From positions 49,137,640-49,201,639 of the forward strand of contig NC_029518.1 in the NCBI RefSeq assembly GCF_001577835.2: DNA of 64,000 nucleotides. The letters run 5' to 3'. This document shows, piece by piece, positions 29,001 to 37,752 of this stretch (position 1 is its first letter; every line of letters begins with the position of its first letter). The stretch comes from Coturnix japonica. Its lineage: Eukaryota; Chordata; Aves; Galliformes; Phasianidae. The notes under the pieces are model-generated. The model saw only the letters and a program-made list of their open reading frames with translations. It had not been told where the DNA came from and did not search any database. A program made the translations under genes and the position numbers.

Positions 29001-32000
29001 TCATGCAAGGTAGCTTGTACCACACCAGGCTGTGCCACTCCTGGCAGCAACCTGAGCAGCAGCAGCCTGGAGAGGACGTCAGCCAAAGAAGATTCCACTT
29101 CTCTGTATTCTGTAGACCACGATGGTTATTACAGCTCTATGAGCGTGGACTCCGGACTGAAGTCAGACATGCCATGCTATAGTACAAATGGTTTTGGGAA
29201 CCCCAGAGACAGCGTGGTTAATGTCTTTGAAGCAAAGGAGAAGAAACATCAAGATGACCAGCCAGGCCAAGGTGAAAAATCCCTTGCAAGAAACATCTCT
29301 CTAAAAAAGGCAAAGAAGCCGCCTTTACCACCATCTAGAACAGACTCACTCAGAAGGGTACCCAAGAAAAAAGCTCAGTCCAATGGACAGGTACTTGATG
29401 AAACCCTCATTGCTACCCTCCAGCATTCTCTGCAGTTGAATCTCAAGTGCAAAAATGGCAGCTCCCCTTCCCAGAGCCCCTGCAGTGACTATGAGGATCC
29501 CTGGGTGTTGCGCTCTCGCAGCCAAAGCTCAGTCAGCGCAAGCAGCAGTATGATGTCCACTGCTGCCCCAAATCTGTACTCCATTTGCACAGTCACCCCC
29601 TCTCAGAGTGAAACAAGCAGCATCAAGTCGGAGTATGCTGACCAGTGGGGTTACTACAGTGACTATGCTGCAGTGGCAGATGACCAGATGAAGTCTCCAG
29701 TGACCCATTCTGCCAGTACCTCTTCTGCTCTCAGTGATTACAGCATCAGCCACTTCAGTGATGGCTCAAGGGCTTCTGTACCACAGATACCCACTGGACT
29801 GGCCAAACCAAAGAGCACTTCTCCAGAGAAGTCCCACCGAGTCACATCGCCATCCAGTGGGTACTCCAGCCAGTCTAATACACCCACTGCACTCACTCCA
29901 GTGCCTGTGTTCTTAAAATCTGCATCATCAGGAAATGGGAAATCCAAGCTGAAACCTAAAGTGCCTGAAAGGAAATCTTCTCTTCTGTCTTCAGTCTCCA
30001 TTTCCTCATCCTCCACTTCTCTTTCTTCAAATACATCTACTGAAGGGAGTGTGAGTGTGAAGAAATTGGACCCCGCCCCAAGCTCTCCTCCAGATTCTGG
30101 TGCACCTCCTCCTCCATCTTCTCTTCCAGCACCTCCTCCACATTGCCTTGAGTTCTCTCCTCCTTCTTCCCCTCCTCCTCCTCCAGCAGAAGCCGTGGAT
30201 CTATCACCATTGCCAGCTTCTCCCACATTCCCTCCTCCTCCACCAGAGGCAGATGTAAATTCCTCCTTTGCTCACAGTGTCCATTGGTTACCACAAGAAG
30301 CTTCCACTGGTTCGTACTCTTCCCTTGTTCCTTCTCCTCCTGTTTTCCCTTTAGTTGCCCCACCACCAGCGCCACCTCTTGATCCCAAACTGACAAAAGG
30401 TGCAATGATAAGCCCACAGAATTCATTTAAAAAACATGATCAGGAAGATTCTTGCTACAGTGCTGTGAAACAGCCCTTCAGCAAGCAAGATGCATCAAGA
30501 CCTGTGATGCCCTTGGTAACTACCAAAGCACTGCAAATGGTGCAGCTGAGGTCTGTCAGAAAAGCAACAGAAGGTGACCCGTCACCTGAATCTGCTTCTG
30601 AAACCACCTCTCAGGAAAAGGGTATTGTAGGTTCATCATCACAGTCTTCCCTAAGGCCATCTCTCTCACTAAGACTCAGTAACAGCTTAGGTGAAGAGGA
30701 GATGAAGATTCATGGCGCTTCATTTAAAAACTCACCTCAAATACTTGCTCAGAGTTCTCCTCTGATGCCCTCTGACAACATACCTGTGCTTGAGAGTGAT
30801 CAAAAGTCTGCAACTACCGTGGGTCTGAACAAGTCTTTGGAACTGGATTCCCCAGGGTCAGTTCCAGAAGCCACACCCAAGTCCCCAGTGCGGAGCAAAG
30901 ACTTCCATTCTGGCATGATGCTGCAGGGGTCACCAGCATCTCCAGACAAGACTCAGGTCATTTTGCCAAACAAGAAACCACCTCCCATTTCAAAGAAACC
31001 CAAACTGTTCCTTGTTGTACCACCTCCACAGTTAGATCTCACAGCGGAGAAAATAGCTGAAGTGAGTGATACTGTCAGAAGCACATCAAGCCCGACTAAG
31101 AGAGACGCTGTGGTTACACACTGCGAGGAGGCGAGAAATTGCCTTACAGATGGACTCAGCTCCAGCGAGATGGACTCTGGCAGCCTGGTTCCTGAGGGAG
31201 GAGCTGCCAGAGTCACCTTCTCTGAAGCAGTGGGAGTTGGTGCCTTTGTGGTACAGCCCGCTGCATCACCAGTTCAAGAGGAGACCAGGCAAGAGGAGCA
31301 GTCAGTTTTTGATGAAGGAAGCAGCTCAGGCAGCAGCCAAGACAGCAGCAGTAACACTGAAGGACACCTGTCTCAGGAGAACGAAGGTGGTGAGTCTGCT
31401 ATGTTAAAGAAGGTGGGGAGTGAGGATAGGTGTGGTAGCATTTGGCTAGTCTTCTGTAGAGAAAAGGAGCTCTTGCAATAGAGCTGAAAGCCTAAGGGAA
31501 GTTGCAGAATTAATACTTGATGAAATTTGCTCCAATTCCATTCTGACTTCTTGATATTGCAGACAAAGAAATAAAAAGGATGTTTTATTTAACTGTGCTG
31601 GCAATAAAACATCCTGTGAAAAAATGGTTAGCTTTCTTAATTTTGATTTTGCATTTTAATGCAAATCATAAAAATATTCTTTCAGTATTGTACTCTGCGT
31701 GTAGACGTCTGTACAAGCAAAGGCATTTCGTGCAGTGCGATCTCTGAAGCAAAGAGGGGAGGTTTCAACATTATAAACCTGTTGGTTCTCGTGGCAGACT
31801 GACAATATTGTTCATTATTTCTGCATAGCCGAGGTGTTTGAGTCAGAAACAGCAAATAGTTCATTCCTGCCAAGCACTATTTATGGGGAAGAGACGGACG
31901 GAGTGGCAACACCAGCGAGACCGAGGACTACTGAGGATCTTTTTGCAGCCATTCACAGGTACTGATTCCCCCTTCCATACTGTCTGGTCCATTATTTCTC

Positions 32001-35000
32001 TCAAAAATTAACTGACATTGTTTTACTAAAACACCCCATTACAAGTCATTGCTTTAATTGAAAGCACACATTTATCAGCTCTACTAAGACTGTAGATGAA
32101 AAATGTCTGGAAAAGAGCTTGTGTTTCATTGCGTTATGAATGTATTTGATCTGTTCTGAGCTAAAAGCTACCTGATTAAATCAATACAGATTGCATAATG
32201 AATATCCTGCCCCTTAAATATCAAGTTACATCTGGTATTTATTGTACTGTTCTCAATCTATCATATTAACTCTACTGTTGCTTTTTCTGTGTATCTTTTT
32301 GTTTTCATTCTTGTTCTCCATCTCTTTTTACTCTTCGCTGCTTATATGGTGCAGTTTGGGACAGAGGCTCAACGCTAATGCTTCATGGCAAGCGTGGCTG
32401 AAACTGGCAAGTAACACAACATGTCAGTCATATGGCAAAACATATGGCAAACGCTGGATTATATTTTGCCATAATCCAGCCTGAAGTCGGGTGTTTTGTG
32501 TCAGACTGGTTCATGAATGGAATGTGCAATACTGGCTCTTAATAATGTCATTATTCATTTCCCTTAAAAACAAAATAGGCAACTAGTTTCCTGTGCTGTT
32601 CTTGTTAGGTTCACAAGACAAAAAAAAAGCTTCAAAATACAAAATGAAACATGTGCACCATTTAAACAGTACACACAGAAGACCATTACCACACTCTGAA
32701 CTACTGAGCTCGCATTTAGAGTAGAATCAGTGTAGTGGTAGTGCCATCTTGTGGATCTGTCTTTTACTTCAAAATCTGGAGGGGCCATTCTCCTGGTCAC
32801 AGAAGCTCTCAGTGGAATCTGTATATGTTTAGCTGTGTGTCAAGGCAGTTTGCACGTATGTGCATGACTTCTGCATCCGTAACACTGAGGGATGGAAAAA
32901 GCCTTTTTCTGAGAACACAGCTGGGATTTAGGAGATGTTACCAAAATTACGTATATATAACATTACACGAAGTTACATATGTATAATACTGACCTTTTTA
33001 TAACTTCCTAGTATCTCTTAGGATTTGGCCTTGTGGAGCTGTTCTAAAAATGGCCTGTTGCAATCATGCTGCATGTTGTTCACTAGGACTGCGACATGTC
33101 TGTTTTTAGAATGAAGTGTTCTGGCCAGTGACCTTTTCTGTTACGTATGCAGATAGAGAATGGACCTGTGTGTGTGTGTGCACATACTTGGAATTCATGA
33201 TTTTATGGGGAAATGGACAATGGAACTGGATGTGGCATAGTTAAAACTGCTTGACACATGTGTTGTAAAGACCTTGCTTTTGTTGGCTTTAGACTTGAAC
33301 CACTACCCTTCTTAGTTGAAAAATGTTCCCTCTCCGCCTTATTTCTAAAAGGTCTTATTTCTATGATTGGCACTCTTGAATATGTGCTTTGAAGTAGGAC
33401 AAGAAATTTAGTTGTATGTGCATCAAAGGTAGGAAGAAAAATCTAAGTTTAAGAAATGGTTTTGTTCAAATATGTGTCCTATCTGTCTAAAAAGCCACCA
33501 AAACCAAATTTGGTTCTTAATTTTAAATCTGCCATAATTTATACATGCTGAGAAAGATTGCTTATACGTGGACAGCAAACTGACCATTCCACCCTGCATT
33601 CACTGTGTTGTTGAGTTACTTCAAGACAGAATAACCAAATCTTTCCCTGCAAATCTTTGAAATTGAGTTTTGTTCTATATTTCTTTGGAATTTAATTTTA
33701 TTTTTGGCAGCAACATAGCCTCAGTTCTGGAGTGTTTAAAGATACCCATAGGCAGCCAGAATCCTACTGAAGGGAAGACTCCACCATGTAACACAAACAT
33801 ACATTTACATACATCTTTACAGAACATCCAAGCACCAAATCCACCTGCTTCCTGTTCTAGTGACACCCGGTTATATCTGTGCTTAGTGTTTGCCACTACC
33901 AATGTAACAATTCTATCCTCATGCTGTCTTCTGTTGCCCATTCAGCCTGAGGATGTCAGTATTACATTCTTCTTTCAGAAAGAAAAGTGGTGGCAGTGGT
34001 GGCAGCTGAAAATTGCAGCTGTTATAGTTGACTGTGGGAAATAGCACAAGTGATCTATTTGTGAACTTCATCACTTAGAGACAGAATATTTTCTAACTCT
34101 TGGCAGTTCATTGCAGTGACTGTTGCTGCCACCCACTTAGCTGATAGATCCTGTTCCTTTGTTTTGTACTTTTCTCTCAGTAAGCTGCAATGCATAAAGA
34201 CATTTGAGCTTGCGTTGGCAAAACTTCAAACTCTTTAAGAGAAAGTATGACTAAAGATCACATAGAGTGGAAACCCGTTCACAAAAGGAATGGTCTGCAT
34301 TGAATGTGCTTGACAAAAATTAACGTGGAATTATAGCATGATAATCTTGTCTTTGTGTCAAGTCTGCTTACTTGCTTTAAACTTTTGGCAAAAAAATACG
34401 GGTAAAAATAGCAGTTATTTAACCTTATTTAAATTTATTCTTGTTTAGTCTACAATGGAGATAATAAACATATAAAGATAAGCAGACAAGTAACATTAAT
34501 ATGTATAGGAGGCATTTAATACATTCCTTTCTTTAAGATATTACTTCTAACAATGGGAAAATGGGGCAATAGAACTCCAGTGTCCACTACTTCCCAGTCC
34601 TGTGATTGTTTGTTGATTTCATTTTTGTTACTTTTGTTTTCATTAAATTAAAACCACTGGGTCTCTTCATTTGGGAAGATAAAATTCAGTCAGGAAAATC
34701 ACCTTTTCTTTGTTTAATCAAAAAGTTGCAATGGTAGAGCACCAACAGGACAGTAATTTTTTTCTGTGCATCTTATTTAGAAACTGGAAAGTTCAGTTTT
34801 CACTGTTCATGTTTGAGCTGATGGATGGATGGATGGATGGATGGATGGATGGATGGATGGATGGATGGATGGATGGATGGATGGGTAGAATCTGCTTTGT
34901 GCATTGCAGTATCCTTTTCAGAAGGCAGGTGCACTGAACTACACTGCCAGTTCTCCAGAGAACATCAAATAAAACAGCAAAACAGACCAACATCAATAAA

Positions 35001-36200
35001 AAAAAAACAACAACAAAACAAAGCAAAAAAACCCCACAACAAACCACAAAACAAACAAATAAACAAACAAAAACAACACAAAAAAGCCCAAGATATTTGG
35101 TAGCGTATTTTTAATCAATAAAACTCTCGCTGAGAATTATATTCATAATTAATTAATCTTAGCAGTTCAGTACTGACTCCAAAAATCCTAATTTGCTAAG
35201 CAGATTCAGTGTTTAGGCATGAGACTTCTGTAGTTTCATTATTATAGACTTGCAGAAAAAGAATAATAAATGCAGCTTGTACCTCCAATACTTGCATTAA
35301 TGCTGATGCAGTTTTGGTGGTGTTCTTCCTCATATTTTAGATTTAGATTACTTCTCCCTTCTCCTTCTCTTGGCTGTAGCTTAATTCATTGTCATCCCTC
35401 TAAGCTGAGTTTGATTGGGAGTGGTAAAAAATTTCATGTTTTTGCTTTGTCTTTCTTGTTTGTTTTCCAAACTTAGATCCAAAAGGAAAGTCCTTGGCCG
35501 TAAAGATTCTGAGGACGATCGTACCCGCAACCATTCTCCTTCACCCCCCGTAACACCCACTGGTGCTTCCCCAACCTTATCTACCCTCAAACAGGCAGGA
35601 TCTATTCAGAGAAGCGTTCGCAAGAGCAGCACCAGCAATGACAACTTCAAAGCCCTGCTGCTGAAGAAAGGGAGTCGCTGTGACACCAGTTCTCGCATGT
35701 CAGCAGCAGAGATGCTGAAGCACACGGATCCACGGTTCCACCGAGCCAAGGTAGATGCCTCTCCTGACCTTTCTGACAGCCCTGCCAGCTGCTCGCCCAG
35801 CAAGAGCAAACGTGCCCAAGAGGAGTGGGCCAAGAGTGAAGGCCTGATGCCGAGGAGCATGTCCCTCTCCAGCACTAGGTACGGCCGATCACGAACACCG
35901 CCCTCTGCCGCCAGCAGCAAGTACAATGTTCGCAACCGCATCCAGAGCAGCCCCATGACGGTGATTAGCGAAGGAGATGGGGAAGTGGTGGAGCAGTCAG
36001 AGAGCAGGGCCCAGAGGACTTTGGATGAGCAGCAAGAGAGGCAGCTCGATGTATTTAACAGTGATGAAATAGACATGAATGACTTTTCGTATTCTGAGGA
36101 CCCAGACTGCAAGGAGACCTTGCATCCAGCGCATCTGGACTTAATGACTCAGCCGGGTACTTCAAGGAAGTACCTAAGTCCTTCAGTTGAAGAAAGTTAA
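7924..36200 (+). CDS. NHSL1: NHSL1, Nance-Horan syndrome-like 1 (gene span, 5' end outside window)
   Basis: This is the coding span of NHSL1 within the window: join 7924-8051, 14305-14497, 19422-19553, 27961-31389, 31829-31958, 35477-36200. Every junction has AG/GT and a fitting phase, giving about 1577 residues plus stop; the human protein is about 1600. The identification rests on family stretches I recall, such as [60 protein letters not shown] and [15 protein letters not shown]. The protein is Ser/Pro-rich and mostly disordered. Published work on mammalian NHSL1 places it at the leading edge, where it binds the Scar/WAVE complex through Abi SH3 and restrains Arp2/3-driven lamellipodia. 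The N-terminal exons, with alternative promoters in this family, are not in the window; I searched 1-7923 for the preceding exon and did not find it. NHS and NHSL2 paralogues fit less well. Confidence 0.95.
8130..8183. repeat. Perfect 17-bp inverted repeat, 20-nt loop
   Basis: tcatggttttgtggtgt (8130-8146) is the exact reverse complement of 8167-8183. The hairpin sits 78 nt past the donor of the NHSL1 exon ending at 8051. It may be a fold-back transposon remnant or a structured RNA. Confidence 0.85.
10299..10370 (+). CDS. NHSL1: Probable optional NHSL1 cassette exon, Cys-rich 24 aa
   Basis: A long pyrimidine tract (10240-10297) ends in caacag. It is followed by 72 open nt and the donor AAG|gtactt. 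The preceding exon ends in phase 0 and the next one begins in phase 0, so the 72 nt can be included or skipped without changing the frame. The insert reads [16 protein letters not shown] then NLVPRSNK, with four cysteines that could be lipidated or bind metal (inference). I do not firmly recall this exon from annotated NHSL1 isoforms. The splice sites, length and phase argue against chance, but transcript evidence is lacking. Confidence 0.6.
13763..13838. repeat. Short tandem repeat of ATCATAGATGTCTTC
   Basis: Three copies of atcatagatgtcttc are spaced by about 25-35 bp, in part joined by agaatcatag. It may have grown from a CR1-like catagaatcatag end. Confidence 0.6.
14305..14497 (+). CDS. 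NHSL1: NHSL1 coding exon (…[14 protein letters not shown]…)
   Basis: The acceptor is tttctatttgcag and the donor is ACTG|gtacgc. The exon is 193 nt and enters in phase 0, leaving in phase 1. The peptide [20 protein letters not shown] followed by [18 protein letters not shown] and ending VVPINVT is nearly identical to human NHSL1 over its second half. It is one of the most conserved blocks of the NHS family. The exit phase matches both the next exon (19422) and the giant exon (27961), so the next exon could be skipped in frame. Confidence 0.95.
18664..18685. repeat. (AT)n microsatellite
   Basis: About ten to eleven AT units lie in an NHSL1 intron. Confidence 0.8.
19003..19100. repeat. A-rich low-complexity tract
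   Basis: A-rich sequence with CAA/AAC runs ends about 320 nt upstream of the NHSL1 exon at 19422. Confidence 0.6.
19422..19553 (+). CDS. NHSL1: NHSL1 coding exon (basic [13 protein letters not shown] block)
   Basis: The acceptor is catgtattag and the donor is CTAG|gtatgg. The exon is 132 nt, phase 1 in and phase 1 out. It encodes [19 protein letters not shown] and then [20 protein letters not shown]. The [10 protein letters not shown] stretch is a strongly basic patch that could act as a nuclear localisation signal or bind acidic lipids (inference). The RRSLIYTDT block is shared among NHS family proteins. Because it is symmetric, the exon can be skipped without a frame change. Confidence 0.95.
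19554..27960 (+). other. NHSL1: NHSL1 intron
   Basis: Contains a C(n)T(n) tract near 22485-22507, a diverged duplicated repeat at 24445-24956 and a C-rich tract at 27145-27161. A 61-codon ATG-initiated - strand frame at 26700-26951 has no recognised match. I found no exon. Confidence 0.65.
24445..24956. repeat. Two diverged copies of a ~230-bp repeat in direct order, possibly LTR-like fossil
   Basis: Two related units begin at 24445 (gctcaccacaag…) and 24739 (gctcacaggaag…), 294 bp apart. They share the order: actccaca block, atctccag, ccttaaatgagatct/ccttaaataagatct, gaattaccttcacctgtgct/gaattgcctttacctgtgct, and ctcag…cag near the end. They are clearly diverged and so old. The TTAAAT and compact layout recall solo LTR-type avian repeats, but I cannot name the family, and no internal coding region is seen. 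It could also be a duplicated non-LTR repeat. Confidence 0.5.
27961..31389 (+). CDS. NHSL1: NHSL1 giant central exon (about 1142 codons)
   Basis: The 3429-nt exon has the acceptor ttttgactccag and the donor GGTG|gtgagt, entering and leaving in phase 1. It carries most of the disordered scaffold. The opening block has SSCQTEE-like and [16 protein letters not shown] sequences. There is a PPLPPSR SH3-ligand-like site near 29314-29340, long Ser-rich stretches, and a proline-rich region at about 30070-30380. That region includes FPPPPPEAD (30228 onward), a classical Ena/VASP EVH1-ligand form. A conserved [14 protein letters not shown] block lies near 30970. The acceptor is a tandem CAGCAG (NAGNAG), so one alanine may be alternatively included. 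An open - strand frame under the proline-rich part is only the antisense of CCT/CCA codons. Confidence 0.97.
31577..31615. repeat. Perfect 13-bp inverted repeat containing AATAAA
   Basis: aggatgttttatt (31577-31589) pairs exactly with aataaaacatcct (31603-31615) across a 13-nt loop. The right arm contains the AATAAA at 31603-31608, within the short 439-nt NHSL1 intron. Confidence 0.8.
31829..31958 (+). CDS. NHSL1: NHSL1 coding exon (…[11 protein letters not shown])
   Basis: The acceptor is tatttctgcatag and the donor is CACAG|gtactg. The exon is 130 nt, phase 1 in and phase 2 out. It ends in [11 protein letters not shown], the family-wide motif that joins the next exon as [18 protein letters not shown]. 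The upstream intron is only 439 nt, far shorter than the other introns here, and holds a hairpin with an AATAAA. Confidence 0.95.
32355..32484 (+). other. NHSL1: Candidate alternative terminal exon of NHSL1
   Basis: A very strong pyrimidine tract (about 32270-32345) ends in ggtgcag. Joined in phase 2 to the exon ending at 31958, it reads [20 protein letters not shown] and continues to TGA at 32482. A 10-bp perfect hairpin overlaps the end. No canonical AATAAA lies close downstream, and the only internal donor would break the frame. This is a hypothesis from splice-site strength and phase only. Confidence 0.25.
34821..34884. repeat. (ATGG)16 tetranucleotide microsatellite
   Basis: Sixteen uninterrupted ATGG units. 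Open frames through it (MDGW or IHPS repeats) are artefacts of the array. Likely length-polymorphic. Confidence 0.95.
34997..35085. repeat. A/CA-rich low-complexity tract
   Basis: Runs of AAAC/CAA/AAACAAAC units, about 390 nt before the last NHSL1 exon. Confidence 0.75.
35477..36200 (+). CDS. NHSL1: NHSL1 last coding exon, C terminus
   Basis: The acceptor is ccaaacttag; one base completes the Arg codon. Then come 240 codons and TAA. Conserved blocks in order are [97 protein letters not shown] and [16 protein letters not shown]. These are typical of NHS-family C termini. The terminal 60 or so residues are acidic and more divergent from human. A candidate alternative terminal exon upstream (32355) would replace this whole domain. 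Confidence 0.96.
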
Positions 36201-37332
36201 GAGGCGGTGACAGGTGGCATTGGATATTAGTCTAGAAAATGACAGAGGACTAGATTCCAGAAGAAAGCCCAGATCAGGACAAGTTTACTTCGCTGAGCAT
36301 TTTCTCCATGAACTGCATGTGTGTGTTTAAATGCTGAAGCAACGATAGTTCTGCATGGTTGGGGGTGGGGTGGGGAGGACTTGCTTTGAATGAGTGGTCT
36401 GTGGCTTAAAGAAATGAACAGCTGAAACTGTTGTGTGAAGCCTTAGAAGTCCTCTTGGGGGCGGGAGTAGGGGAGTTTTCTCAGAGCCTGTAGGGGTGTG
36501 AAGTTTTTCTTTTTCTTGAGACTGCAGTTGTACAAGTAAAATTTAAAAAATAAGCCTGCAAAAGAGGAAGAGGAAGGCTTCTGTGGTACAGTCTGGACAT
36601 TTGCTTCAAAAGCATTGTGTTGGTGCAGCGTAGTGCATTTGTTAAGCAGAGAGGTAGGATGAGGAACCTGTGGAAGGTAGTAGGGTTGGTGCTGGGGCTG
36701 CATGGCTTCTTATCCAGGTATGCCCCAGCATTAGGTGAAGTGTGTCCTGCTAATGCCAGTAGGTCACCAAGTTATGAATTGGTCCAGGGTACTTTGTTTT
36801 TCCTGAGGGAAAATGAAACACAAGTTGACATAGACAAGGGAGCAGAGTTTTCTAACTCACTACTGACTGCTATGCAGCCACACGCATACACTTGGTGGAA
36901 CACTCATTTCCAAGTGAACTGCTTCCTTGGCCGGAGTATTCCCTTAGAGAATGGAACAACTGGATACGTGCAGAGGATGTGAGCAGACAAGGGAAGTGGG
37001 AGAGGAATTAAGCAGTATACTGCCGGAGTTTAGAACGGTTGAGTTTCTGAATTCTAAAATAGAATTTGAGAACTTGCACTACAGAGCTGTAGGTGAAGCC
37101 TATCTTTCAAAACTGAAACTTGGGAGTTACGTTTTGCCAGAAGTCTTTCTTCCATTTGTCAGAATGGAAGAGCTATTACTTTTCATCACTTGAAATACGG
37201 ATACTTGCTAACTTTTGGTTACCAAAGAATAAGTTACAGCTACTTTCCTTTTCGATTTGCCTGCAGTATTTCTTTTCTTTTTTTAACCTTAATAATTTAG
37301 TGAAGTTCATTTTTATTGTATATTATACGGAT

Positions 37333-37338
37333 AATAAA
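37333..37338 (+). terminator. NHSL1: Poly(A) signal AATAAA, proximal
   Basis: An AATAAA hexamer lies in a very AT-rich part of the NHSL1 3' UTR. It is a possible proximal cleavage site. Confidence 0.4.
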
Positions 37339-37723
37339 AGCATTTAACGGTTTTCCAATTGTAAAGAAGACCATTAATTGAAACTGAAATATTGGCTGGA
37401 GTTTTTGGTTCTTAGTAGGAATTAAGGTTTTAATTTGTAAGAAGAATTTTGCATCATTTGATGGCGTGAGCAGTTTTTGTATTGTTTGTAAATATTGAAA
37501 GTTGTTAAAATATCTTTTGATCTCCCTACCGTAGAATTTATACATTTTTAGATTGCTTTTAAAAAGAAAAAGCACTCTTTGTAGATTATTTATTTTAGAG
37601 AAATAAGCTTGTAATCTCTTTCTTCATTCTTTTACTTCTTAGTAATGTAAATTTCAGGGGCCTTTGTTTAACTCTTCCCTTCACAAGAGGGGAATAGTGA
37701 TGAAAATGCTGTGACTTTGCTTC

Positions 37724-37729
37724 AATAAA
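37724..37729 (+). terminator. NHSL1: Poly(A) signal AATAAA, distal
   Basis: An AATAAA hexamer is followed about 20-30 nt later by ttgtcttttgagttg, a plausible downstream U/GU-rich element. Confidence 0.55.
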
Positions 37730-37752
37730 GAAGGCGGCTGCCCGTTGCCATA

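Larger units (their letters stand above)
31959..35476 (+). other. NHSL1: NHSL1 last intron
   Basis: Contains a candidate alternative terminal exon (32355-32484), a TG run near 33168-33182, the (ATGG)16 array and a following A-rich tract. Nothing else was recognised. Confidence 0.65.
36201..37752 (+). other. NHSL1: NHSL1 3' UTR
   Basis: Non-coding sequence follows the TAA. It includes two G-rich clusters (36361-36377 and 36457-36473), T-rich stretches, and two AATAAA hexamers at 37333-37338 and 37724-37729. The second is followed by a GT/T-rich stretch around 37750 and is the better candidate for the main 3' end. The end point is inferred. An open frame at 36659-36982 with a hydrophobic start is probably chance. 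Confidence 0.6.

Noticed and set aside
29738-30426. Two long - strand frames (162 and 129 codons) with Gly/Glu-rich sequence
   Set aside because: They are antisense to the proline- and serine-rich part of the NHSL1 giant exon; CCT/CCA codons read as Gly/Arg/Glu on the other strand.
34793-35103. Open frames reading MDGW or IHPS repeats
   Set aside because: Simple translation of the ATGG microsatellite and the adjoining A-rich tract.
36659-36982. 107-codon ATG frame with a hydrophobic start in the NHSL1 3' UTR
   Set aside because: No homology recognised, and it lies in the UTR of a confident gene; a hydrophobic start alone is weak evidence.
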